From positions 186,001 through 250,000 of the forward strand of contig JAIPEN010000005.1 in NCBI GenBank assembly GCA_021737145.1: DNA of 64,000 nt. Direction: 5' to 3'. Source of the DNA: Desulfarculaceae bacterium (GTDB lineage Bacteria; Desulfobacterota; Desulfarculia; Desulfarculales; Desulfarculaceae). The notes under the pieces are model-generated. The model saw nothing but the letters and a program-made list of their open reading frames with translations, did no database searches and had not been told where the DNA came from. The position numbers and the translations under genes were made by a program. Shown here in pieces: positions 8,403 through 16,483 of this stretch (its first letter is position 1; each line of letters opens with the position of its first letter).

Positions 8403-9286
8403 GACGGATCAGCCGCGCGGCGCTGGATCTCCTGGTGCAGGCGCAGGGTGCGCCGGGCCTGCACCACCACCGGCAAGTCCACCAGCTTGCCCCGCACCTG
8501 GATCACCCCTTCGCCCCGGGCCTCGGCCTGGGCAAAGGCATCCAGCACCTCGCGGGCGAAATCCAGTTCCTCCGATGAGGGCGAGAACACCCGGTTGACC
8601 ACTTCCACCTGGGCCGGATGCACGCAGAGCTTGCCCCCGAAGCCCAGGCTCCGCGCCCGCCGGGCGTCGGCTTCCAGACCCACCTGATCCTTGAGGTCGA
8701 GCATGTAGGGCGTGTCCAGGGGCGGCTCCAGACCGCCCGCCTTGCAGGCCACGGCCATGCGGCTGCGGGGATAGATCAGCTCGTAACCCTCCGGGGTGAT
8801 GAGCCCGCCCAGCTCCAGGGTGTAGTCCACCGCGCCGAAGACCAGGGTGTGCAGCCGGTCCGGGGCTTGGGCGGCCAGGGCGGGCAAATTCTGCACCCCG
8901 GGCACGGTCTCCACCAGGCCCAGCATGGGCAGCGCGCCGGGTTCGGCCTCCTGGGCGGCGATGAGTTGGTCGTAGCGGGCCAGGTCGCCGGGCCCGGCGA
9001 TCTTGGGCAGCACCAGCCCGGCCGACCCCTGGGGAACCACGGTTGCCAGGTCTTTTTCCACCCATGGGCTGTCCAGGCCGTTGACCCGCACCATCACCGG
9101 CGCGCCCGGCGAGGCGGCCAGACGCCCGGCCACCGCGTCACGGGCCGCTTCCTTTTGGCCCGGGGCCACCGCGTCCTCCAGGTCCACGATAACCATGTCG
9201 GCCCCGGTGGCCAGGGCCTTGTCCAGGCGGTCCAGGCGGGCGCCGGGCACGAACAAAAGGCTGCGCATCAGTCCCAGGCCGGGCAT
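8399..9286 (-). CDS. CitE-like CoA ester lyase (HpcH/HpaI aldolase family)
   Basis: A 295-aa TIM-barrel protein of the citrate lyase beta-subunit-like group. The characteristic N-terminal RSLLFVPGARLDRLDKAL is followed by VIVDLEDAV, which holds metal-binding acidic residues. VFGAVDYTLELGG and GKLCVHPAQVEVVN come later. Stand-alone members cleave or form malyl-, citramalyl- or 3-hydroxyacyl-CoA esters with Mg2+. No citrate lyase alpha or gamma subunit is nearby, so this is a stand-alone lyase rather than part of citrate lyase. The ribosome site GGAGGAAAAGC precedes the ATG. It lies convergent to the TVP38 gene and 45 bp after the UspA gene on the same strand, so the two may share a transcript. 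Confidence 0.85.
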   Translation of the reverse strand: MPGLGLMRSLLFVPGARLDRLDKALATGADMVIVDLEDAVAPGQKEAARDAVAGRLAASPGAPVMVRVNGLDSPWVEKDLATVVPQGSAGLVLPKIAGPGDLARYDQLIAAQEAEPGALPMLGLVETVPGVQNLPALAAQAPDRLHTLVFGAVDYTLELGGLITPEGYELIYPRSRMAVACKAGGLEPPLDTPYMLDLKDQVGLEADARRARSLGFGGKLCVHPAQVEVVNRVFSPSSEELDFAREVLDAFAQAEARGEGVIQVRGKLVDLPVVVQARRTLRLHQEIQRRAADPS

Positions 9287-9331
9287 GCTTTTCCTCCGCT
9301 GAATCGGGACGAACCGCTTGGGCCGAAGGCC

Positions 9332-9817
9332 TTACTTGGACAGGCGGCAGTGCTCCGGCCCGCGCACCGAGAGCACCGGGCAGGGGGCATGGCGCTGCAC
9401 CTTCTCGGCCACCGAGCCGAAGAGCGCCCCGGCCACGTCGCTGCGGCCCTTGGTGCCCACCACCAGCAGGTCGGCCTGCTCGGCCTTGGCCCCGGCCACC
9501 ACCTCTTCCCAGGGCAAGCCCTCCCGAAACACCAGGCGAACGTTCACCCCCCCGGCCTGGGAGAGAAAGTCTTTTTCAATGGTCGCCTTCCGGTCGGCCC
9601 GGGCCAGGTCCACCGCCTTTTCGCGGTCAATGCCCATCCCCTCGCCGCCATAGCGCTCGGCATTGTCCAGATAGCGGGTGTTGATCACGTTGAGCAAAAT
9701 CAGCTCGGCCCCCAGCCCCTTGGCCAAGGCCTGGGCGTGCTGAAAGGTGTCAGGGGAATATTTGGACAAATCGATGGCAGCCATTATTTTCTGGTACTTG
9801 ACCTGGCACTCAGCCAT
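9332..9817 (-). CDS. Universal stress protein, UspA family
   Basis: This 161-aa protein has one Usp domain. IMAAIDLSKYSPDTFQHA near the N-terminus is the first beta-strand and helix. The nucleotide-binding signature GTKGRSDVAGALFGSVAEKV (G-x2-G-x9-GS) near the end is intact, so it probably binds ATP. The start at 9817 has the ribosome site GAGGAG nearby; an upstream in-frame extension to 9934 is not supported. A good sigma70 promoter lies upstream at 9848-9877. Usp proteins respond to stress or growth arrest; no specific partner is evident. Confidence 0.92.
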   Translation of the reverse strand: MAECQVKYQKIMAAIDLSKYSPDTFQHAQALAKGLGAELILLNVINTRYLDNAERYGGEGMGIDREKAVDLARADRKATIEKDFLSQAGGVNVRLVFREGLPWEEVVAGAKAEQADLLVVGTKGRSDVAGALFGSVAEKVQRHAPCPVLSVRGPEHCRLSK

Positions 9818-9847
9818 GTTCACTCCTCGCCTTAAGGTGATGTGCCG

Positions 9848-9877
9848 ATGATAGTGACCCCGGCCGCGCCGCGTCAA
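9848..9877 (-). promoter_or_regulatory. Sigma70-type promoter for the UspA gene
   Basis: On the minus strand, TTGACG (plus-strand 9872-9877) and TATCAT (9848-9853) are separated by 18 bp. Each matches consensus in five of six positions, and transcription would start about 25-30 bases before the UspA start codon. Confidence 0.6.
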
Positions 9878-9977
9878 CTTCAATGCCCCGGCCCCGGCCA
9901 AGGCCGTTGCTTTAATCCGGTGAATGCTCCACAATTCATCTTGCCTCTTGTCCCGCCCTCACCTCGTGGAGCACCGC

Positions 9978-10073
9978 ATGACCCCAACCGCCTTGCATGG
10001 ACCAAACCCGCGCTGCCTCCAGACCGTTCGCGCCTCTTGCAATCGGGCGGCGCTCCTCCGCACGGCCGTCTGA
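9978..10073 (+). CDS. Possible 31-codon upstream ORF coupled to the MFS gene
   Basis: ATG at 9978 has GTGGAG seven bases before it. It opens a 31-codon frame with three cysteines that ends in TGA at 10071-10073, one base before the ATG of the transporter. The transporter's own start has no ribosome site, so ribosomes finishing this leader could restart there. The peptide resembles nothing I know and may simply be a translated leader. Confidence 0.35.
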   Translation: MTPTALHGPNPRCLQTVRASCNRAALLRTAV

Positions 10074-10074
10074 C

Positions 10075-11286
10075 ATGGCCGCCGAACCCGCCAGACCAGA
10101 CTACAACCCCGAGGGCGGCCTGGGCCAGGCCGTGCCCGCCCTGCTGTTTCTGACCAGCATCTTTTTCCTCAACTTCGCCACCCGCATGGTTCTGGCCCCG
10201 CTCATGCCGGCCATGGAGCACGCTCTGGGCATGGGCCACGCCGAGGCGGGCTCCCTGTTCTTGTGCGTGGCCGCGGGCTACTGCCTCTCCATGCTGGGGG
10301 GCGGCTACCTGGCGGCCCGCCTGGACCACCGCCGCACCATCATCATCTCCATCCTGGCCGTGGGCCTGGCCAGCCTGGCCCTGGCCGCGGGCCAGTCCCT
10401 GGCCTGGTTGCGGGCCTCCGCCTTTTTGCTGGGCCTGGGCGCGGGGCCTTATCTGCCCTCGGGACTGGCCACCATCGCCTCCCTGGTGAACCCGCGCTAC
10501 CTGGGCCGGGCGGTCTCGGTGCACGAGCTGGCCCCCACCATCACCTTCGTGGTGGTGCCCCTGGCCGCGGCGGCCCTGATGACCTGGTTTTCCTGGCGCG
10601 TGGTGTTGGCCTCTTTCGGCACGGCCAGCCTTTTGGCCGGTCTGGTCTTTTGGGCCTTTGGCAAGGGAGGCCGCTTCAAGGGCGAGGCCCTGAGCCTCGG
10701 CTCCATCCGGCAAGAGGCCCTGTCCCTGCCCCTGTGGCGCCTCACCGGGGTCTTCACCCTCATCCTGAGCAGCAGCGCCGGGGTCTTCGCCATGCTGCCC
10801 CTGTTCCTGGTCAACGACCACCACCTGCCCCTGCCCGAGGCCAACCTGCTGGTGGGCATGTCGCGGTTGGTGGGGATTCCCCTCGTGCTGGTGGGCGGCT
10901 GGGTAGCCGACCGCCTGGGCCTGCTCAAGACCATGCTGGCGGTCACCGCGGTGATCGGCGCGGCCACCCTGGGCCTGGGCTTCAGCCACGGCTGGGTCCT
11001 CACGGTGCTGGTGTTCATCCAGCCCGCCCTGGCCGGCTGCTTCTTTCCGGCCGCCTTTGCCGCCCTGGCCTACATCGGCCCCCTGGAGACCAGCAACCTG
11101 CGCATCTCCATCACCGTGGCCTTTGCCATCACCGTGGGCTTCGGCCTGGTGCCCGCGGGCATCGGAGCGCTGGCCGAGGTCAGCTCCTTCGGGGTGGGCA
11201 TCAGCGCCCTGGGCGGGATGCTGTTGCTCTCTTTGCTGCTGTTTTTGCCCGGCCTGCCCATGCGCGAGCGCGCCGGGCTGCATTAG
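10075..11286 (+). CDS. Major facilitator superfamily transporter
   Basis: The product (403 aa from ATG 10075) has about twelve hydrophobic helices in two halves. The first half has an MFS loop 2-3 signature variant (YLAARLDHRR) and the second half a matching GGWVADRLG. The fold resembles the OPA/oxalate-formate and nitrate-type MFS groups, but the substrate is unclear. No Shine-Dalgarno lies before 10075; an in-frame ATG at 9997 is possible but also unsupported. A short upstream frame ends one base before 10075, which favours coupled re-initiation there. A flavodoxin-like reductase follows after 57 bp on the same strand. Confidence 0.85.
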   Translation: MAAEPARPDYNPEGGLGQAVPALLFLTSIFFLNFATRMVLAPLMPAMEHALGMGHAEAGSLFLCVAAGYCLSMLGGGYLAARLDHRRTIIISILAVGLASLALAAGQSLAWLRASAFLLGLGAGPYLPSGLATIASLVNPRYLGRAVSVHELAPTITFVVVPLAAAALMTWFSWRVVLASFGTASLLAGLVFWAFGKGGRFKGEALSLGSIRQEALSLPLWRLTGVFTLILSSSAGVFAMLPLFLVNDHHLPLPEANLLVGMSRLVGIPLVLVGGWVADRLGLLKTMLAVTAVIGAATLGLGFSHGWVLTVLVFIQPALAGCFFPAAFAALAYIGPLETSNLRISITVAFAITVGFGLVPAGIGALAEVSSFGVGISALGGMLLLSLLLFLPGLPMRERAGLH

Positions 11287-11343
11287 AAAAGCTCGTATCA
11301 GGGGCGGACCAACTCCGGCCCGCCCTTTGGAAGGGAGACCGGC

Positions 11344-12144
11344 ATGAGCGACGACAAGACCGTTCTGGGCCTGGTGGGCAGCCCCAACAAACAGGGGCGC
11401 ACCAACCAACTGGTGAGCGCCGCCCTGGAGGGAGCCGCCCAGGCCGGGGCCCCGGTGGAGCTAATCCACCTGGCCGATCATGTGGTGCAGCCCTGCCGCG
11501 ACTGCCTTCCCTGGGTTTGCCAGAGCAACCTGAAGTGCTCCTTCCCGGACGAGGCCTTCGAGCTGCTCAGCGGCAAGCTACTTTCCTGCGGGGCCCTGGC
11601 GCTGGGCTCACCGGTCTACTGGTGGGATGTCAGCGGCCTGGTCAAGTACCTAATGCTCAAGATGTTCCGGGTCCACGCCCGCGGCGGCCCGCTCAACGGC
11701 CTGCCCGCCCTGGGCCTGGCCATTGCCGGCGGCACGGGCAACGGTCTGATCAGCGGGCTCAGGCCGGTCTACCACTTCTTGCAGATATTGCAGATGCGGC
11801 CCCTGGCCCCGGTGCCGGCCACCCGCTTCGACTTTGACCAGGCCCTGGCGCGGGCCCGGGAGCAGGGCGCGGCCCTGGCCGGGCAGCGAAACCAGCGCCA
11901 ACCCTTTGCCAGCGTGGCCGAGCGCCTGAGCGCCTACGACCGCTTGCCCTATCTGGGCCTGGACCGCTTTCAGGAACGGCGGCTCCTGGCCGGGCTGGTC
12001 TGCGCGGCCCTGCCCCCGGAGGCGGGCCTGTCCCAGGGTCTGGCCCGGGCCGAGGCCCTGCGCGCCGCGGGCGACTCCCTGGCCGCCCTGGAGGAGATCG
12101 GCCGGGTGTACGACGCCGGAGTGGAGCTCTTCGAAAAGCTCTAA
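11344..12144 (+). CDS. NADPH-dependent FMN reductase / iron-sulfur flavoprotein-like protein
   Basis: The first half of this 266-aa protein is a flavodoxin-like FMN_red domain, with phosphate loop GSPNKQGRTNQLV at residues 12-24 and GSPVYWWDVSGLVKYLMLK near residue 90. Between them is a cysteine-bearing segment (CRDCLPWVC followed by KCSFPDE). In archaeal iron-sulfur flavoproteins this position holds a 4Fe-4S cluster, though the spacing here is not the compact ISF motif. The C-terminal 90 residues are alpha-helical and unassigned. It may pass electrons from NAD(P)H or ferredoxin to an unknown acceptor. A GC hairpin with a T-run directly after the stop looks like its terminator. Confidence 0.8.
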   Translation: MSDDKTVLGLVGSPNKQGRTNQLVSAALEGAAQAGAPVELIHLADHVVQPCRDCLPWVCQSNLKCSFPDEAFELLSGKLLSCGALALGSPVYWWDVSGLVKYLMLKMFRVHARGGPLNGLPALGLAIAGGTGNGLISGLRPVYHFLQILQMRPLAPVPATRFDFDQALARAREQGAALAGQRNQRQPFASVAERLSAYDRLPYLGLDRFQERRLLAGLVCAALPPEAGLSQGLARAEALRAAGDSLAALEEIGRVYDAGVELFEKL

Positions 12145-12149
12145 AAAGC

Positions 12150-12178
12150 CGCCGCCGGGCCTGGCGGTCAAATTTTTC
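12150..12178 (+). terminator. Rho-independent terminator after the FMN reductase gene
   Basis: CCGCC (12152-12156) and GGCGG (12163-12167) form a short hairpin with a six-base loop, followed after a few bases by TTTTT at 12173-12177. The stem is short but GC-only. Confidence 0.55.
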
Positions 12179-12324
12179 CCTTGCAATTCCCGCCATCCTG
12201 GCGATGCTTGAGGTGGAGATATATTTTATATTATTTCCGCCATGGTATTTGTGGGGTACGTCCCGGCCGGAGGAATGGGGCCGGACAGCAGGATGCCTCC
12301 GGTTAAGGAAGCAAGGCGGGACCG

Positions 12325-13008
12325 ATGAAAAAACCCGAATCACGCTCTGACGAAGCCTACCAGCAGATCAAGCTGATGCTGCTCAGGGATCAGTTGCAAC
12401 CCGGCCAAAAGCTGCGCTACCAGGAAATCGCCAAGGGCCTGGGCATGAGCCAGACTCCGGTGATGCTGGCCCTGGTGCGCCTGGAAAACGACGGCCTGGT
12501 TCGCTCGCGCCCCAACCGGGGCTACTACGTGCCCGAGATAGACCTGGAAGAGGCCAAGGAGCTCTACGACATCCGGCTGATGGTGGAGGTGCCCCTTTTG
12601 GGCAACACCGTGGAGACCATCAGCGACCAGCAGATCGCCGAGCTCGAGGAGCTGCTGGAATCCCACGCCGCGGTCCGGGAGGGCTCCTACAGCCGGGAGC
12701 GCATCTGGCGCGACGCCCGGTTCCATCTGGCCCTGGCCGCCTGCAGCGGCCACCGGGTGGCCCTCAACATCCTGCGCCGGGTGTTCGACCTGCTCTATCT
12801 GCGCTACCGGCCGCCCTTGGCCACCACCCAGCGCATCCACACCACCGAGCGCGAGCACCGCGAGTTCTTCGAGGCCCTCACCTCCCGCGAGCCTGAACGC
12901 TGCATGGCGGTTATGCGCGACCATATCGAACACGGACGCCAGTTCATCCTGGAAAGCCTGCCCTCGCGCGGCGAGCCGCAAGAGGCCCTGCACCTGCTGG
13001 ACGAATAG
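12325..13008 (+). CDS. GntR-family regulator with FCD ligand domain (probable regulator of the etf-ior operon)
   Basis: This 227-aa protein has an N-terminal winged helix (KLRYQEIAKGLGMSQTPVMLALVRLENDGLV, residues about 33-60, typical of GntR) and a helical FCD effector domain. The FCD domain includes metal/ligand histidines in the pattern DARFHLALAACSGH and EHREFFEAL. FCD proteins usually sense organic acids. It lies 196 bp upstream of etfB in the same orientation and is the natural regulator of the etfBA-dehydrogenase-iorAB-larA operon, comparable in position to LctA of the Acetobacterium lactate operon. A GC inverted repeat and an AT-rich promoter-like stretch (about 12212-12240) precede it. 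Confidence 0.9.
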   Translation: MKKPESRSDEAYQQIKLMLLRDQLQPGQKLRYQEIAKGLGMSQTPVMLALVRLENDGLVRSRPNRGYYVPEIDLEEAKELYDIRLMVEVPLLGNTVETISDQQIAELEELLESHAAVREGSYSRERIWRDARFHLALAACSGHRVALNILRRVFDLLYLRYRPPLATTQRIHTTEREHREFFEALTSREPERCMAVMRDHIEHGRQFILESLPSRGEPQEALHLLDE

Positions 13009-13054
13009 ACCCTCAGCCCAGGAGCCGGACCTCCGGCCGCACCCTGAAAAGGGC

Positions 13055-13082
13055 TTGACTGTAAGCACAAATATATTATACA
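13055..13082 (+). promoter_or_regulatory. Sigma70-type promoter of the etfBA-ior operon
   Basis: TTGACT (13055-13060) and TATACA (13077-13082) are 16 bp apart in an AT-rich island that stands out from the GC-rich surroundings. It would give a leader of about 115 bases before etfB. I could not identify a convincing GntR half-site pair in it. Confidence 0.5.
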
Positions 13083-13204
13083 AACCAAAATAAATTATTT
13101 TATAAGATTTATCCTGGGGGAAAACTTGGTATTCCGGGTCTGGTCCGGCGAATTATCGGCCGGGCCGGGGACTTCACCCTTGGCAAGCGCAAGAAGGGAC
13201 AATC

Positions 13205-14014
13205 GTGGAAATAGTAGTTCTGGTCAAGCAGGTGCCCGCCACCGACCAGGTCAAGATAGACCCGGAGCGGGGCACCATGATCCGGGAAAACATCGAGTCC
13301 GAGCTCAACCCTCTGGACCTGTTCGCCGTGGAGGAGGCGGTGCGCCTCAAGGAGCGCCTGGACGGCGAGGCCAACATCAACGTCCTGTCCATGGGCCCGG
13401 CCAAGGCGGTCAAGACGGTGCGCGACGCCCTGGCCCGGGGCTGCGACCAGGGCTGGCTGCTGTCGGACCGCAAGTTCGCCGGGGCCGACACCTGGTCCAC
13501 CTCCTTCACCCTGGCCAGCGCCATCGAAAAGCTGGTGCCCGGCTGCGACCTGATCCTGTGCGGCGAGCGGGCCACCGACGGCGACACCGGCCAGGTGGGG
13601 CCCATGGTGGCCACCTTCCTGGGCCTGCCGGTGCTCAGCTTCGTCAGCGCGGTGGAGCGCCTGGACCAAGGCGCCCTGGCCGCGCGCCGCGAGGTGGAGG
13701 GCGGCAGCGAGCTGGTTCAGTGCCCCCTGCCCGCCCTGCTCAGCGTGGTCAAGGCCATCAACCATCCCCGCCTGCCCAACCTGGCGGGCAAGCGCCGGGC
13801 CAAGGCGGCCGAGGTGCCGGTGGTCACCGCCGAACAACTGGAGCTGCCGGTGGAAAAGCTGGGCCTCAAGGGCTCGCCCACCCGGGTGGTCAAGGTGTCC
13901 AAATCCCAGTTGTCGCGCCAGGGCCGCATCCTGAACCTGGAAGACGATCCAACCGCGGCGGTGGAGGCCCTGGTGGCCTTCTTCACCTCGCCCCCGTCCG
14001 CGCCGGAGGCATAG
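13205..14014 (+). CDS. etfB: Electron transfer flavoprotein, beta subunit
   Basis: The 269-aa protein begins at GTG 13205 with AAGAAGGGA before it, and opens with MEIVVLVKQVPAT, the EtfB hallmark. CGERATDGDTGQVGPMVATFLG near residue 120 contains the nucleotide-binding loop. Together with EtfA it forms a soluble FAD/AMP- or bifurcating FAD/FAD-containing electron carrier. It is the first gene of an operon with etfA (3-bp gap) and an FAD-linked dehydrogenase, an arrangement typical of a dedicated Etf that serves its neighbour rather than general beta-oxidation. Whether it bifurcates electrons cannot be settled by eye. Confidence 0.95.
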   Translation: MEIVVLVKQVPATDQVKIDPERGTMIRENIESELNPLDLFAVEEAVRLKERLDGEANINVLSMGPAKAVKTVRDALARGCDQGWLLSDRKFAGADTWSTSFTLASAIEKLVPGCDLILCGERATDGDTGQVGPMVATFLGLPVLSFVSAVERLDQGALAARREVEGGSELVQCPLPALLSVVKAINHPRLPNLAGKRRAKAAEVPVVTAEQLELPVEKLGLKGSPTRVVKVSKSQLSRQGRILNLEDDPTAAVEALVAFFTSPPSAPEA

Positions 14015-14017
14015 AAC

Positions 14018-15040
14018 ATGTCCAATCAACTTGATCAATACCGAGGCGTATGGACCCTGGCCGAGGTGCGCCAAGGCAAGATACATCCCGTGTCCTTCGA
14101 GCTTTTGGCCTGGGGCCAGAGCCTGGCCCAGAAGCTGGGCGTGGAGCTGGCCAGCGTGGTGCTGGGCAGCGGCGTGGGCGATCAGGTGGACCAGCTCATC
14201 GCCCACGGGGCGGACAAGGTCTATCTGGCCGACGATCCGGCTTTGCTGGACTTCGGAGTGGAGCCCCAGGCGGGAATCCTCACCGACCTGATCAAACAGC
14301 ACAAGCCCGAGGTTCTCCTGGGATCGGCCACCACCACCGGGCGCACCCTGTTGCCCGTGCTGGCCATCACCCTGACCACCGGGCTCACCGCCGACTGCAC
14401 CGGCCTGGACATAGACCTCACCGAGCGCCTGCTGATCCAGACCCGCCCGGCCATCGGCGGCAACGTCATGGCCACCATCAAGACCCCCACCGGCCGTCCC
14501 CAGATGGCCACGGTTCGCCCCAAGTCCAAACGGCCCCTGGCGGCCGATCCCGCCCGCAGCGGCGAGGTGATCAAGGTGGAGCTCGGCCCCGAGCAGCTGG
14601 CCAGCCGGGTCAAGCGCCTGGAGTTCACCCCCGAGGAGACGGTGGGCGCGCCCCTGCAGGACGCCGAGGTCATCGTGGCCTGCGGCAAGGGCCTCAAGGA
14701 CGTGAAGAACCTCAAGCTGGTCACCGAGCTCACCGAGATATTGGGCGGCTCCCTGGGGGCCACCCGCAAGGCCATCGACCTGGGCTGGCTGAGCTACTCC
14801 CACCAGATCGGCCTCAGCGGCAAGACGGTGAGCCCCAAGCTCTACCTGGGCTGCGGGGTGTCCGGGGCGGTGCAGCACCTGGCGGGCATCACCTCGGCCG
14901 AGAAAATCGCGGCCATCAACTCCGATCCCGAGGCGGCTATATTCCAGGTGGCCGACCTGGGGGTGGTGGGTGATCTGTTCCAGGCGTTGCCCCTGCTGGT
15001 GGAGCGCCTCAAGCAAAACACGGAAGGCAGCGCCTCATGA
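14018..15040 (+). CDS. etfA: Electron transfer flavoprotein, alpha subunit
   Basis: The 340-aa subunit has the two EtfA parts: an N-terminal nucleotide-binding-like domain (GADKVYLADDPALLDF, VLLGSATTTGRTLLPVLA) and the C-terminal FAD-binding domain with SLGATRKAIDLGWL and the signature YLGCGVSGAVQHLAGI. No ferredoxin-like N-terminal extension is present, unlike the EtfA of the Acetobacterium bifurcating lactate dehydrogenase. It starts 3 bp after etfB, and its stop overlaps the dehydrogenase start by 4 bp, so the three products are probably made in equal amounts and form one complex. Confidence 0.95.
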   Translation: MSNQLDQYRGVWTLAEVRQGKIHPVSFELLAWGQSLAQKLGVELASVVLGSGVGDQVDQLIAHGADKVYLADDPALLDFGVEPQAGILTDLIKQHKPEVLLGSATTTGRTLLPVLAITLTTGLTADCTGLDIDLTERLLIQTRPAIGGNVMATIKTPTGRPQMATVRPKSKRPLAADPARSGEVIKVELGPEQLASRVKRLEFTPEETVGAPLQDAEVIVACGKGLKDVKNLKLVTELTEILGGSLGATRKAIDLGWLSYSHQIGLSGKTVSPKLYLGCGVSGAVQHLAGITSAEKIAAINSDPEAAIFQVADLGVVGDLFQALPLLVERLKQNTEGSAS

Positions 15041-16458
15041 GCGAGCAATACGGCAAAGTGACCGATGAAATAGCGGCGCGGCTCGGCGAAATAGTGGGTT
15101 CAGGCAACCTGATGTACGGCGATGCCGAGGCCATGGAAGACTATGCCGGCGACGAGGCCGGCCCCTTCTTCCGGCATGCGCCCGAGGCGGTGGTCAAACC
15201 CGAGAGCACCGAGCAGGTGGCCCAGATCATGAAGCTGGCCAACCAGCACCGCATCGCGGTGGTGGCCCGGGGCGCGGGCAGCGGCCTGGCCGGGGCGGCC
15301 ACCCCGCTCCAGGGCGGCATCGTGCTCTCCCTGGAAAAGATGAACCACATCCTGGAGATCGACATGCTCAACCGGGTGGTGGTGGCGGAGCCCGGCGTGG
15401 TCACCAACGACCTCTGCCGCACCGTGGCCGAGCAGGGCCTGATGTACGCCGGCTACCCCATGAGCACCGAGACCAGCTTCATCGGGGGCAACGTGGCCAC
15501 CAACGCCGGCGGCGGCAAGGTGATCAAGTACGGCAACACCCGGGCCCACGTGCTGGGCCTGGAGGTGGTCACCCCCACCGGCGAGGTGATGCAGCTGGGC
15601 GGCAAGTACCGCAAGGACACCTGGGGCTACAACCTGTTCCATCTGGTGGTGGGCTCCGAGGGCACCCTGGCCGTGGTCACCAAGGTCTATTTGAACCTGG
15701 TGCCCCTGCCGGGCAAGACCGTCGACCTGCTGGTGCCCTTCCCGGACATCGACACCGCGGTCTCCTCGGTGGCCGCGCTGGTGCGCTCGCCCAAGGTCAC
15801 TCCGGTGGCGGTGGAATACATGGACCAGTATTCGGTGATCCTGGCCACCCGCTACTTCAACACCTCCTGGCCCCTGCAGGACACGGCCCAGGCCTACCTG
15901 ATCGTGCAGCTCGAGGGCGCGGACCAGGAAGAGCTGGAGGAGCAGTACGAGAACGCGGGCGACATCTGCCTGGAGCAGGGAGCCATGGACGTTTTCGTGG
16001 CCGAGAGCCGCTCGGACTCGCACAACCTGTGGAAGGTGCGCCAGGAGTGGGGCCCCGCGGTGCGCGCGGCCGACGCCACCTCCTACAGCGCCTGCGACGT
16101 GGTGGTGCCTCTGGGCCAGGTGCCGGCCTTCATGGCCAAGGTGGCCGAGATGGAAAACGAGCGCAAAATGCGCATACCCACCGTGGCCCACATCGCCGAC
16201 GGCAACTTCCACCCCAAGTCCATGCGGCCCGAGGGCCTGCCCCTGGACCAGTGGCCGGAGGTGGCCGAGAGCGTGTACCACGAGATGATCCAAACCGCGG
16301 TGGAGTTGGGCGGCGCGGGCAGCGGCGAGCACGGGGTGGGCTACAGCAAGCGGCCCATGTTCCTGGCCAACACCCCGCCCCACCAGTTGGAGATACTCAA
16401 GGGCATCAAGCAGGTCTTCGATCCCAACGGCATCCTCAACCCGGGCAAGATATTCTAA
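15037..16458 (+). CDS. FAD-linked 2-hydroxyacid dehydrogenase (GlcD/LctD-like)
   Basis: A 473-aa flavoenzyme of the VAO/PCMH family. The FAD-binding domain covers about residues 40-220 (ARGAGSGLAGAA, ETSFIGGNVATNAGG, VVGSEGTLAVVT). The C-terminal substrate cap ends with IADGNFHP, the conserved SGEHGVGYSKR and NPGKIF. These features match glycolate oxidase GlcD, D-lactate dehydrogenase and LctD. It should oxidise a 2-hydroxyacid to the 2-oxoacid and pass electrons to the EtfAB encoded directly upstream. Followed by iorAB, the 2-oxoacid product is likely an aryl-pyruvate or similar (inference). There is no cysteine-rich GlcF partner, consistent with Etf as acceptor. Confidence 0.9.
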   Translation: MSEQYGKVTDEIAARLGEIVGSGNLMYGDAEAMEDYAGDEAGPFFRHAPEAVVKPESTEQVAQIMKLANQHRIAVVARGAGSGLAGAATPLQGGIVLSLEKMNHILEIDMLNRVVVAEPGVVTNDLCRTVAEQGLMYAGYPMSTETSFIGGNVATNAGGGKVIKYGNTRAHVLGLEVVTPTGEVMQLGGKYRKDTWGYNLFHLVVGSEGTLAVVTKVYLNLVPLPGKTVDLLVPFPDIDTAVSSVAALVRSPKVTPVAVEYMDQYSVILATRYFNTSWPLQDTAQAYLIVQLEGADQEELEEQYENAGDICLEQGAMDVFVAESRSDSHNLWKVRQEWGPAVRAADATSYSACDVVVPLGQVPAFMAKVAEMENERKMRIPTVAHIADGNFHPKSMRPEGLPLDQWPEVAESVYHEMIQTAVELGGAGSGEHGVGYSKRPMFLANTPPHQLEILKGIKQVFDPNGILNPGKIF

Positions 16459-16483
16459 AACCGCCCGCCCCAGGAGACACGCC

